Shown piece by piece: positions 8,274 to 16,528 of a stretch of 54,073 bases of DNA. The position numbers were made by a program, and so were the translations under genes. The notes under the pieces were generated by a model that had not been told where the DNA came from, did no database searches, and was given only the letters and a program-made list of their open reading frames with translations. The stretch covers positions 1-54,073 of the forward strand of contig JAGBAV010000133.1 in assembly GCA_017938795.1 (NCBI GenBank), read 5' to 3'. The stretch is from Clostridia bacterium. GTDB taxonomy: Bacteria; Bacillota; Clostridia; Christensenellales; Aristaeellaceae. Positions within the stretch are counted from its first letter, which is position 1. Every line of letters starts with the position of its first letter.

Positions 8274-8315
8274 ACGCTTGCGCCTGCAAGGATGCAGCGG
8301 GGACGGAGGAGCAGC

Positions 8316-10265
8316 ATGAACCGCACCGACAAGGCGGCGAAGGCGCTGTTTGACAGCGCCGAGTTTGAGAGGGAATATCACTACGGCGGGCCGCTTGGCG
8401 CACGCATCGGGGGCGGGGCGACGACGTTCACCCTCTGGGCGCCGACGGCGGAGCAGGTCGTGCTCTGCCTCTATGACGACGGCAGCATTGGCGCCGCCCG
8501 GGAGCGTATCGTCATGCGGCGCGGAGAGCGGGGCGTCTATGCGCATAAGGCGCAGGGCAGCCTCGCCGGCGTGTATTATGATTACGAGGTGACCGTCGGC
8601 GGCGCGATGCGCCGCACGGGCGATCCGTATGCATGGGGCTGCGGCGTGAACGGCGCGCGGAGCATGGTGGTGGATCATGCGCTCTGCTCGCCGGAGGGCT
8701 GGGCGCAGGACCGCGCGCCTGCGCTGCAGGCGGAGAATATCATCTACGAGCTGCATGTCAAGGACTTCACCTGCGATCCGCACAGCGGCGTCAGGCCGGA
8801 GCTGCGGGGCAAGTATCTCGCCCTGTGCGAGGCCGGGACGACCTGCGGCCGGGCGAAGTACCCGACCGGGCTTGATTATATCCGCTCGCTGGGCGTCACG
8901 CATGTGCAGCTGATGCCCGTGTATGACTTTGGCTCCGTGGACGAGGCGGGCGGCGCAGAGCAGTTCAACTGGGGCTACGACCCGGTGAACTACAATGTGC
9001 CGGAGGGTTCCTACGCGACGGATGCGGAGCACGGCGAGGTGCGCATCCGCGAGCTGAAGGCGGCGATTGCGGCGATGCACAGAGCCGGGCTGCGCGTGAT
9101 CATGGACGTGGTGTACAATCACACCTACTCGCTGGACAGCGCGCTGTTCAAGACCGTGCCGTGGTACTTTTACCGCCAGAACGAGGACGGAAGCGCCTCC
9201 AACGGCTCCGGCTGCGGCAATGAGACCGCGTCCGAGCGCAGCATGTGCGCGCGGTATATTCTGGATTCCGTGCTCTACTGGGCGGAGGAGTATCACATCG
9301 ACGGCTTCCGCTTTGACCTGATGGGCCTGCACGATGTGCCGCTGATGAACCGCATCCGCGCGGCGCTTGATGAGCGCTACGGCAAGGGGGAGAAGATCCT
9401 CCTCGGCGAGCCGTGGTGCGGCGGCGCGAGCGCGATGAAGGCGGGCGTACACCCGGCGGACAAGGGGCATCTGCGCGAGCTCGATCCCGGCGTGGCGGCC
9501 TTCTGCGACGCCACGCGCGACGCGGTGAAGGGCAGCGTGATGGACGCGGCGAGCCGCGGCTTCGTCAATGGCGGCGGCTTCAGCGCGGGCTGGCTGGCCA
9601 AGTGCGCGGCGGGCTGGGCAATCCCCGGCGAGCGGGACGGCGCGGCGGCCCCGTCGCAGACGGTCAGCTACCTGTCCTGCCATGACGACTGGACGCTCTT
9701 TGACAAGCTGGTGCTCTCCATGGATCCTAAGCGCCGCTTCCGCAACGCCATCCCGGAGGTGCTGCGCGCCAACAGGCTGGCGGCGGCGATCGTCTACTGC
9801 TGCCAGGGACATATGTTCATGCTCTCCGGCGAGGAGTACGGCCGCACGAAGCTGGGCGTGAAGAACTCCTACAAGTCCCCGCTGCGGATCAACCGCTTTG
9901 ACTGGGCGCTGGCGTGGGAGCGGAGCAGCCTCGCAGATTATTACCGCGGCCTGATTGCGCTGCGCAGGCAGATCCCGGCCTTCACCGACAAGCGGGAGGG
10001 CGCGTACAAGCGCATCCTCGAGTCGGCGGATATTGCGCCGGGCGCGGCCTATGTGCTGATGGACAATGCTGGCGGCAGCCGCTATGCGCGGGTGATGCTG
10101 GCGGTCAATACGGCGGATGCGCCGGCGGAGCTGGCGCTGCCGCAGGGTGGCTGGGATGTGCTGGCGGACGGGGAGTCCTCCTTCCTCTGGCAGGAGCCCG
10201 CATCGGTCAGCGGCGTCACGGAGCTTGCGCCCTGCAGCGCGAAGATCCTCGGCCTGCGCGCCTGA
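8316..10265 (+). CDS. pulA: Type I pullulanase (GH13), intracellular
   Basis: A 649-residue alpha-1,6-glucan debranching enzyme of family GH13. The N-terminal part (about residues 20-115) is a CBM48-like beta domain, followed by the catalytic barrel. The type I pullulanase signature FNWGYDP is at about 217-223. Catalytic residues by motif are nucleophile D334 (GFRFDLMG), acid/base E365 (ILLGEPW) and D457 (SCHDDW; many homologs have HDN here). There is no signal peptide, so it acts on internal glycogen or imported dextrins. The start is the ATG with GGAGGA 5 bases before; longer in-frame starts fall inside the promoter. It lies 22 bases before the GH133 gene, likely one transcript. Confidence 0.92.
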   Translation: MNRTDKAAKALFDSAEFEREYHYGGPLGARIGGGATTFTLWAPTAEQVVLCLYDDGSIGAARERIVMRRGERGVYAHKAQGSLAGVYYDYEVTVGGAMRRTGDPYAWGCGVNGARSMVVDHALCSPEGWAQDRAPALQAENIIYELHVKDFTCDPHSGVRPELRGKYLALCEAGTTCGRAKYPTGLDYIRSLGVTHVQLMPVYDFGSVDEAGGAEQFNWGYDPVNYNVPEGSYATDAEHGEVRIRELKAAIAAMHRAGLRVIMDVVYNHTYSLDSALFKTVPWYFYRQNEDGSASNGSGCGNETASERSMCARYILDSVLYWAEEYHIDGFRFDLMGLHDVPLMNRIRAALDERYGKGEKILLGEPWCGGASAMKAGVHPADKGHLRELDPGVAAFCDATRDAVKGSVMDAASRGFVNGGGFSAGWLAKCAAGWAIPGERDGAAAPSQTVSYLSCHDDWTLFDKLVLSMDPKRRFRNAIPEVLRANRLAAAIVYCCQGHMFMLSGEEYGRTKLGVKNSYKSPLRINRFDWALAWERSSLADYYRGLIALRRQIPAFTDKREGAYKRILESADIAPGAAYVLMDNAGGSRYARVMLAVNTADAPAELALPQGGWDVLADGESSFLWQEPASVSGVTELAPCSAKILGLRA

Positions 10266-10287
10266 TATACATAAAGGAAGAACAGAT

Positions 10288-12237
10288 ATGAGATTCGTAT
10301 ACGGCAGACAGCAGATGACGAGCCTTGAGCGCGCGCAGGAGAACGGCTTCCTGCTGGGCAACGGGCTGGGCGGGTATATGGCGCTGTCCGCGGCGGGCTC
10401 CGTATCGCGCTGTGATCAGGGCGTGCTTGTCGCCGCGGAGGCTGCGCCGAATGTCCGCTTTGCCCTTGTGCACAGGCTCAGCGAGACGCTGCGCATCGGC
10501 AGGGAGCGCGTATGCCTCTCTGCACAGATGTTTGAGGACGGCACGCAGGAGGACGGGTGGAAACATCTGTCGTCCTTCGTCTATGACAACGCGCCGTGCT
10601 GGACATATCATGTGCGCGGCGTGCAGGTCACGCGCAGCGCCGCTATGGCATATGGTGAGAACACGGCTGCCGTGCGCTATACCATCGAGAACCGGTCCGG
10701 CGCGGCCTGCAGCCTGAGCGTGACGCCGATGTTCCAGTTTGTGCCCAAGAGCGAGGCGTGCACAAGGCGCACCGCGGCTGAATACGACACGGGCTGTGTG
10801 CGCTGCGGCGGCAGGGCGGTCTATATCACGGGCAGCGGGCAGCAGCGGCGCATCCGCACGCGGTGGGAGCAGCTGTCCTACCCGCACGATGCCTGTGATG
10901 GCCGACCGGCGAAGGGGCTCGCCTTCTCGCCTGTGTGCATCGACAGCGTGCGCGTGGCGCCGGGGGAGACGGCTGTTATGGAGATCGTCTTCTCGGATTC
11001 GCCGTCTGCAGCGTCCTGCGCGGAAATCTTTGACGGCATGGCGGCGCGCTGCGCTGCGCTTGAGGCGCAATGTTCGCTGACGGATCCCGTCGCGCGGCAG
11101 CTGGCTGTGAGCGCGGACGCCTTTATCACAAGGCGCGACTCCACCGGCGGCAGCACGATCGTGGCGGGCTATCCGTTCTTCGGCGACTGGGGGCGCGATA
11201 CGATGATCGCGCTGCCGGGCTGCGTGCTGGCCTGCGGCAGAACGGAGGAGGCGGCGAGCATCCTGCGCACGTTCCTCGCCTATGAGCGGGACGGCCTCGT
11301 GCCCAATCTCTTCCCCGAGGGCTCGCAGGAGCCGATGTACAACACCGCCGACGCGGCGCTGCTGCTGATCAATGTCATCCACATGTATCATGAGCGCACG
11401 GGCGACGACGCCTTTGTGCGCGAGGCATGGCCGGTGATGGAGCGCATCGTGCGCGCCTACCGGGAGGGCACGCGCCATGGCATTGCGATGGACAGCGACG
11501 GGCTGATCCGCGCGGGGCATGGGCTGGATCAGGTGACATGGATGGACGTGCGCGTGGGGGAGATACTGCCCACGCCGCGCCATGGAAAGCCTGTGGAGAT
11601 CAACGCCTACTGGTACAGCGCGCTGCGGATCATGGAGCGGTTTGCGCCCCTATGCGGCGCGGACGGCAGCGGATATGCCGCGCTGGCAAAGAAGGCAAAG
11701 GCCTCGTTCATCCGCGCATTTTATAGGAAGAAAGAGGGATACCTGCGCGATGTCGTCTCCGGGACGGCGGCGGATGACCAGATCCGCTGCAACCAGATCT
11801 GGGCGGTGACGATGCCCTTCACCATGCTCACGCCGGAGCAGGAGCGCAGCGTGGTTGACTGCGTGTACCGCCATCTGTATACCCCCTGCGGGCTGCGCAC
11901 GCTCTCGCCGGAGGATCCGCAGTTCCATCCGGCATACGGCGGGCCGCAGGCGGAGCGCGACATGGCGTATCATCAGGGCACGGTATGGCCCTTCCCCCTC
12001 GGGGCATACTATCTGGCGCAGCTCAAGGTGCAGGGGCAGACCCGCGAGGCGGCGGCCTGCGTGCGGCGGATGCTCGAGCCCATGGAGGCGATGCTTATTG
12101 AGGGCTGCGCAGGGCAGCTGCCGGAAATCTACGACGGCCTGACGCCCGGCCGCTCGCAGGGCTGCTTTGCGCAGGCGTGGAGCGTGGGCGAGATGCTGCG
12201 CGTATACGAGGCGCTGGAGCGCATAGAGCGCGGCTGA
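10288..12237 (+). CDS. GH133 glycogen debranching enzyme (amylo-alpha-1,6-glucosidase)
   Basis: A 649-residue protein made of an N-terminal beta-rich GDE domain (about residues 10-250) and a C-terminal (alpha/alpha)6 glucosidase domain. It should hydrolyse single alpha-1,6-linked glucosyl stubs left after phosphorolysis. Landmarks are FGDWGRDTMIALPG (near residue 297), the segment TWMDVRVGEILPTPRHGKP with VEINAYWYSAL, and HQGTVWPFPLG near the end, all typical of the archaeal/bacterial GDE family. The ATG at 10288 follows AAGGAAG; an upstream in-frame start would overlap the pullulanase by 150 bases and is rejected. It is cytoplasmic. A pullulanase and an amylo-1,6-glucosidase in one operon give two debranching activities side by side. 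Confidence 0.9.
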   Translation: MRFVYGRQQMTSLERAQENGFLLGNGLGGYMALSAAGSVSRCDQGVLVAAEAAPNVRFALVHRLSETLRIGRERVCLSAQMFEDGTQEDGWKHLSSFVYDNAPCWTYHVRGVQVTRSAAMAYGENTAAVRYTIENRSGAACSLSVTPMFQFVPKSEACTRRTAAEYDTGCVRCGGRAVYITGSGQQRRIRTRWEQLSYPHDACDGRPAKGLAFSPVCIDSVRVAPGETAVMEIVFSDSPSAASCAEIFDGMAARCAALEAQCSLTDPVARQLAVSADAFITRRDSTGGSTIVAGYPFFGDWGRDTMIALPGCVLACGRTEEAASILRTFLAYERDGLVPNLFPEGSQEPMYNTADAALLLINVIHMYHERTGDDAFVREAWPVMERIVRAYREGTRHGIAMDSDGLIRAGHGLDQVTWMDVRVGEILPTPRHGKPVEINAYWYSALRIMERFAPLCGADGSGYAALAKKAKASFIRAFYRKKEGYLRDVVSGTAADDQIRCNQIWAVTMPFTMLTPEQERSVVDCVYRHLYTPCGLRTLSPEDPQFHPAYGGPQAERDMAYHQGTVWPFPLGAYYLAQLKVQGQTREAAACVRRMLEPMEAMLIEGCAGQLPEIYDGLTPGRSQGCFAQAWSVGEMLRVYEALERIERG

Positions 12238-12316
12238 CGAAGGCTGTGCTTGCGGAAAGCGCAAAACTTTGTCGATATGTGGATGATTTCCGTTAAGAAT
12301 TCGGCTTTTTTGCATC

Positions 12317-12345
12317 GTGACATCTGGCAGGATTCATGATAAAAT
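12317..12345 (+). promoter_or_regulatory. Promoter of glgP
   Basis: GTGACA (12317-12322), 17-base spacer, TAAAAT (12340-12345). A further inverted repeat AAAATG/CATTTT overlaps the -10 and start-site region. Confidence 0.65.
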
Positions 12346-12370
12346 GTTCAGCGGATCATTTTACCATGTG

Positions 12371-12384
12371 TTGGAAACGTTACC
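12371..12384 (+). promoter_or_regulatory. LacI/CcpA-type operator candidate in the glgP leader
   Basis: The core GGAAACGTTACC (12373-12384) is one base from a perfect palindrome around a central CG, as in catabolite-responsive elements; it matches the cre consensus only partly. It lies about 30 bases after the predicted -10, a position suited to roadblock repression. Confidence 0.4.
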
Positions 12385-12438
12385 GCCTGAATTGGCAGGC
12401 TGTCGTTTTCTGTCTATAAAGAAAGGAAGATATCATCA

Positions 12439-14694
12439 ATGGAAGCCAGGCTTCAAAGTATCCTGAGCGAGCGCTTCGGCAAGACGCTCGATACCGCGAC
12501 GAAGAACGAAATGTACACGGCGCTGCTCTTCCTGACCAAGGAGGAGATGGCCAACCGCCCGAAGATTCAGGGTGAGCGCAAGCTGTACTACGTCTCCGCC
12601 GAGTTCCTGATTGGCAAGCTGCTCTCCAATAACCTGATCAACCTCGGTCTGTTTGACGAGGCGAAGGCTGTCCTCGCCGCGCACGGCGTGACGCTGGAGG
12701 AGATTGAGGAGGCGGAGAACGAGCCGTCCCTCGGCAACGGCGGTCTGGGCAGGCTTGCCGCATGCTTCCTTGATTCTATTGCGGCGCTGGGTCTCTGCGG
12801 CGACGGCGCGGGTCTCAATTACCACAACGGCCTCTTCCGCCAGCGCTTTGCCAACTACAAGCAGCAGGAGCAGAAGGACCCGTGGATCACGGAGGACAGC
12901 TGGCTGCGCCGCACCGACGTGCAGTTCCCCGTGCAGCTGGGCGACCGCACCGTGACCTCCGTCATGTATGACATCGACGTGCCGGGCGCGCAGGGCGGCA
13001 GGAACACGCTGCATCTGTTCGACCTTGATACCGTGGACGAGAGCCTCGTCAAGGAGGGCATCTCCTTTGACAAGACGGACTTTGAGCGCTGCCTGACGCT
13101 GTTCCTCTACCCGGATGACAGCGACGACGCCGGCCGTCTGCTGCGCGTCTATCAGCAGTACTTCATGGTCTCCTGCACCGCGCAGCTGATCCTCAAGGAG
13201 CTGGAGGAGCGCGGCTATTCCATCAACGACCTACACAAGCATGTCGTCGTGCAGATCAACGACACCCATCCGACGATGATCATCCCGGAGCTTATCCGCC
13301 TGCTGACTGCGCGCGGCATGAGCATGGACGACGCCGTCCGCGAGGTGAGCCTGACCTGCGCCTACACCAACCACACCATCCTCGCCGAGGCGCTGGAGAA
13401 GTGGCCGGTCGCCTTCATCGAGAAGGCTGCGCCGTGCATCATGCCCATCATCCGCGAGCTGGACAGCCGCGTCCGCGCGAAGTACAGCGATCCCGCCGTG
13501 CAGATCATCGATAAGAACGACAAGATCCACATGGCGCACATCGACATTCATTTCGGCTACAGCGTCAACGGTGTTGCCGCCCTGCATACCGAGATCCTCA
13601 AGGAGTCTGAGCTGCGTCCGTTCTACGACATCTACCCGGAGAAGTTCAACAACAAGACCAATGGCATCACCTTCCGCCGTTGGCTGCTGCACTGCAACCA
13701 GCCGCTGGCGCAGATGATCGAGGAGCTCATCGGGCCGGAGTTCAAGAAGGACGCCTCCAAGCTCGAGGACCTGCTGCGCTATATCGACGATGAGACGGTG
13801 CTGCGCCGCCTGCTCGATATCAAGATGGAGCAGAAGAAGCAGTTCGTTGACTTCCTGTTCCATACCCAGAATATCAGCATCGACGCCGACGCGATCTACG
13901 ATGTGCAGGTCAAGCGTCTGCACGAGTACAAGCGCCAGCAGATGAACGCGCTCTACGCGATCTATAAGTATCTGGACATCAAGGCCGGCAACATCCCGAA
14001 GCGCCCGATCACCATGATCTTCGGCGCGAAGGCCGCCCCGGCGTACACCACCGCGAAGGACATCATCCATCTGATCCTCTGCCTGAGCAAGCTGGTCGCC
14101 TCCGATCCGCAGGTGCGCCGCCATCTGCGCATCGTCATGCTGGAGAACTACAACGTCGCCAAGGCGGCGCGTGTGATCCCGGCCTGCGACATCTCCGAGC
14201 AGATCTCTCTGGCCTCCAAGGAAGCCTCCGGCACCGGCAACATGACGTTCATGCTCAACGGCGCCGTGACCCTTGGCACGCTGGACGGCGCGAACGTGGA
14301 GATCGCGCAGCTGGTCGGCGAGGAGAATATCGCGATCTTCGGCCGCAAGTCCGATGAGGTCATCGCCCTGTATGCCAACGGCAGCTACAGCCCGAAGGCC
14401 ATGTGCGCCAATCCGATGATCAAGCGCCTTGTCGATTTCATCGTCAGCAAGCCGATGAAGGACATCGGCGACAAGACGTGTCTGGAGCGCCTGTACAAGG
14501 AAATCTCCGGCAAGGACTACTTCATGGCGCTGCTGGATCTTGAGGAGTACATCAAGACCAAGGAAGCGCTCTTCGCCCGCTATGAAGACAGGATGGCATG
14601 GGCGAGGATGATGCTGGTGAATATCGCCAAGTCCGGCTACTTCTCTTCTGACAGGACGATCGCCCAGTATAACGAGGACGTCTGGCATCTGTAA
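12439..14694 (+). CDS. glgP: Glycogen/alpha-glucan phosphorylase with PLP lysine replaced by Thr
   Basis: A 751-residue GT35 phosphorylase, somewhat shorter than E. coli GlgP/MalP (about 800). The family releases glucose-1-phosphate from alpha-1,4-glucan using the phosphate of pyridoxal 5'-phosphate (PLP). Conserved parts are [16 protein letters not shown] near the N-terminus, [10 protein letters not shown] (phosphate site), and [17 protein letters not shown] before the cofactor site. The lysine that forms the Schiff base in the canonical GTGNMK motif is Thr603 here (codon ACG at 14245-14247); a single base change from AAG would explain it. Everything else in the motif is intact. Either cofactor binding is non-covalent, the protein is inactive, or the base is an error. 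The ATG follows a GGAAG-type site. It is upstream of malQ. Confidence 0.9.
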   Translation: MEARLQSILSERFGKTLDTATKNEMYTALLFLTKEEMANRPKIQGERKLYYVSAEFLIGKLLSNNLINLGLFDEAKAVLAAHGVTLEEIEEAENEPSLGNGGLGRLAACFLDSIAALGLCGDGAGLNYHNGLFRQRFANYKQQEQKDPWITEDSWLRRTDVQFPVQLGDRTVTSVMYDIDVPGAQGGRNTLHLFDLDTVDESLVKEGISFDKTDFERCLTLFLYPDDSDDAGRLLRVYQQYFMVSCTAQLILKELEERGYSINDLHKHVVVQINDTHPTMIIPELIRLLTARGMSMDDAVREVSLTCAYTNHTILAEALEKWPVAFIEKAAPCIMPIIRELDSRVRAKYSDPAVQIIDKNDKIHMAHIDIHFGYSVNGVAALHTEILKESELRPFYDIYPEKFNNKTNGITFRRWLLHCNQPLAQMIEELIGPEFKKDASKLEDLLRYIDDETVLRRLLDIKMEQKKQFVDFLFHTQNISIDADAIYDVQVKRLHEYKRQQMNALYAIYKYLDIKAGNIPKRPITMIFGAKAAPAYTTAKDIIHLILCLSKLVASDPQVRRHLRIVMLENYNVAKAARVIPACDISEQISLASKEASGTGNMTFMLNGAVTLGTLDGANVEIAQLVGEENIAIFGRKSDEVIALYANGSYSPKAMCANPMIKRLVDFIVSKPMKDIGDKTCLERLYKEISGKDYFMALLDLEEYIKTKEALFARYEDRMAWARMMLVNIAKSGYFSSDRTIAQYNEDVWHL

Positions 14695-14732
14695 GCGCCA
14701 GCTGCTCTGAAGCCGCCCGGTATCTGAATCTG

Positions 14733-14756
14733 CCGCCCGCCTGATCCGGCGGGCGG
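14733..14756 (+). other. Stem-loop between glgP and malQ without a T tract
   Basis: CCGCCCGCC / GGCGGGCGG with a 6-base loop, followed by ATCACAAAGGAG rather than T residues. It more likely acts as an mRNA processing or 3'-end stabilising element than a terminator, placing malQ in the glgP transcript. Confidence 0.5.
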
Positions 14757-14778
14757 ATCACAAAGGAGATGTCTGAAT

Positions 14779-16347
14779 ATGAATCGTTCCGCAGGCGTTC
14801 TGCTCGCCGTCTCCAGCCTGCCGTCCCGCTATGGCATCGGCTGCTTTGACAAGAGCGCGTATGACTTCGTGGACTGGCTGGCGAAGGCTGGCCAGACCTA
14901 CTGGCAGATTCTGCCGCTGGGCCCGACGAGCTACGGCAAGTCCGACGACTCCCCGTATCAGTCCTTCTCCGCGTTTGCCGGCAACCCGTATTTCATCAGC
15001 CTTGATGCGCTGGTGGAGGAGGGCGTGCTCACCCGCGAGGAATGCGACAGCACGGACTTTGGCAGCTCTGCGACGGACGTTGACTATGAGAAGCTGCATG
15101 TCAATCGCTTTGCGCTGCTGCGCAAGGCCTACGAGCGCAGCAATATCAGCCACAGCACGGCATATCAGCAGTTCCTGCATGACAACAGCTGGTGGCTGGC
15201 CGATTATGCGCTGTTCATGGCGGTGAAGAATTTCTTCGGCGGCAAGGAGTGGACCGAGTGGCCGGAGGATATCCGCATGCACTGGGGCTTTGCGCTGGAT
15301 TACTACCGCCGCACGCTGTATTATGAGGTCGAGTTCCAGTACTACATGCAGTTCAAGTTCTTCGAGCAGTGGCAGGCGCTCAAGGCCTACGCCAACGCGA
15401 AGAACATCCTGATCGTCGGCGATATCCCGATCTATGTCTCCCCGGACAGCGCGGATATCTGGGCGCATCCGGAGCTGTTCCAGCTGGGCGAGGGCAATGT
15501 GCCCACCGCCATCGCCGGCTGCCCGCCGGATTCCTTCTCCGCCACCGGCCAGATCTGGAAGAATCCGCTTTACCGCTGGGACTACCATCGCGCCACCGGC
15601 TTTGAGTGGTGGGTCTCCCGTATGTGGCAGAGCTTCCGTCTGTATGACGTGGTGCGCATTGATCACTTCCGCGGCTTTGACGAGTACTTCTCCATCCCGG
15701 CGACGGCGGAATCCGCGCTGAGCGGCCATTGGGAGAAGGGCCCGGGCATTGATCTCTTCCGCACGATCGAGTACCGCCTCGGCCGCCATCATATCATCGC
15801 GGAGGATCTGGGCCTGATGACCGAGTCCGTGCGCCAGCTGGTGCGCGAGAGCGGCTTCCCGAATATGAAGGTCTTCCAGTTTGCCTTTGACGAGGGCGAC
15901 GTCGGCGCGGGCAACGACTACCTGCCGCACAACTACGTGCGCAACTGCGTGGTCTACACCGGCACGCACGATAACGAGACGGCTGCCGGCTGGCTCGCCG
16001 GCCTGAGCAAGGAGATGCGCGCGATGGTCCGCGATTATCTGTGCGATCGCTATACGCCGGATGAGGAGCTCTACCGCAGCGTGATCGCCGCCGCTATGCG
16101 CAGCTGCGGCGAGACCTGCATCGTCCCGATTCAGGATTACCTCGGCCTTGACAACAGCTGCCGCATGAACCAGCCGTCCACCGTCGGCGTCAACTGGCGC
16201 TGGAGGGTGAAGGCAGAGCTGCTGATCGACGAGGTCAACGACGAGATTCTCGCCGTCACCCGCCGCTACGGCCGGATGAACTGGGCGAACGAGGAGCTCG
16301 TCAACGCGGCCCGCGCGAAGGCGGAGACGGAAGCTGCCGAAGCCTGA
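14779..16347 (+). CDS. malQ: 4-alpha-glucanotransferase (amylomaltase, GH77)
   Basis: A 522-residue GH77 enzyme that transfers maltosyl or longer units between alpha-1,4-glucans and releases glucose, feeding chains to the phosphorylase. The N-terminus RSAGVLLAVSSLPSRYGIGC is the family hallmark. VVRIDHFRGFDEY holds the expected nucleophile Asp, AEDLG the acid/base Glu, and TGTHDNET the third carboxylate. The length fits bacterial MalQ of the 500-residue class. The ATG is preceded by AAGGAG at 10 bases. It ends the glycogen-breakdown cluster; a strong terminator follows 17 bases after the stop. Confidence 0.95.
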   Translation: MNRSAGVLLAVSSLPSRYGIGCFDKSAYDFVDWLAKAGQTYWQILPLGPTSYGKSDDSPYQSFSAFAGNPYFISLDALVEEGVLTREECDSTDFGSSATDVDYEKLHVNRFALLRKAYERSNISHSTAYQQFLHDNSWWLADYALFMAVKNFFGGKEWTEWPEDIRMHWGFALDYYRRTLYYEVEFQYYMQFKFFEQWQALKAYANAKNILIVGDIPIYVSPDSADIWAHPELFQLGEGNVPTAIAGCPPDSFSATGQIWKNPLYRWDYHRATGFEWWVSRMWQSFRLYDVVRIDHFRGFDEYFSIPATAESALSGHWEKGPGIDLFRTIEYRLGRHHIIAEDLGLMTESVRQLVRESGFPNMKVFQFAFDEGDVGAGNDYLPHNYVRNCVVYTGTHDNETAAGWLAGLSKEMRAMVRDYLCDRYTPDEELYRSVIAAAMRSCGETCIVPIQDYLGLDNSCRMNQPSTVGVNWRWRVKAELLIDEVNDEILAVTRRYGRMNWANEELVNAARAKAETEAAEA

Positions 16348-16363
16348 GAATCGTAGAATATGA

Positions 16364-16396
16364 TGCACACATTCCTTTGTGGATGTGTGCATTTTT
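16364..16396 (+). terminator. Terminator after malQ
   Basis: TGCACACAT / ATGTGTGCA stem with a 10-base loop (16364-16391), followed by TTTTT. Confidence 0.9.
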
Positions 16397-16433
16397 GTAC
16401 GGCTTGACATGAAAACCTTTCCTGCCTGAAACA

Positions 16434-16462
16434 TTGCAAATTCATTAACAAAGTGGTATAAT
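16434..16462 (+). promoter_or_regulatory. Promoter of the secreted flavoprotein gene
   Basis: TTGCAA (16434-16439), 17-base spacer, TATAAT (16457-16462). Near-consensus and the only gene it serves is the next one. Confidence 0.85.
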
Positions 16463-16528
16463 CCCCCGCGGGTATGAAACCTGTATCTGTACAGGCGCAT
16501 ATACCGATAGGAAAGGAAGGAAACCCAT

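Noticed and set aside
8232-8315. Upstream in-frame start for the pullulanase
   Set aside because: It overlaps the promoter -10; the ATG at 8316 has GGAGGA at the right distance.
8148-10361. A 737-codon frame antisense to the pullulanase gene
   Set aside because: Arg/Ala/His-rich shadow without a ribosome binding site; the plus strand holds clear GH13 motifs.
14733-14756. Terminator between glgP and malQ
   Set aside because: The hairpin is strong but no T tract follows, so it is listed as an intercistronic stem only.
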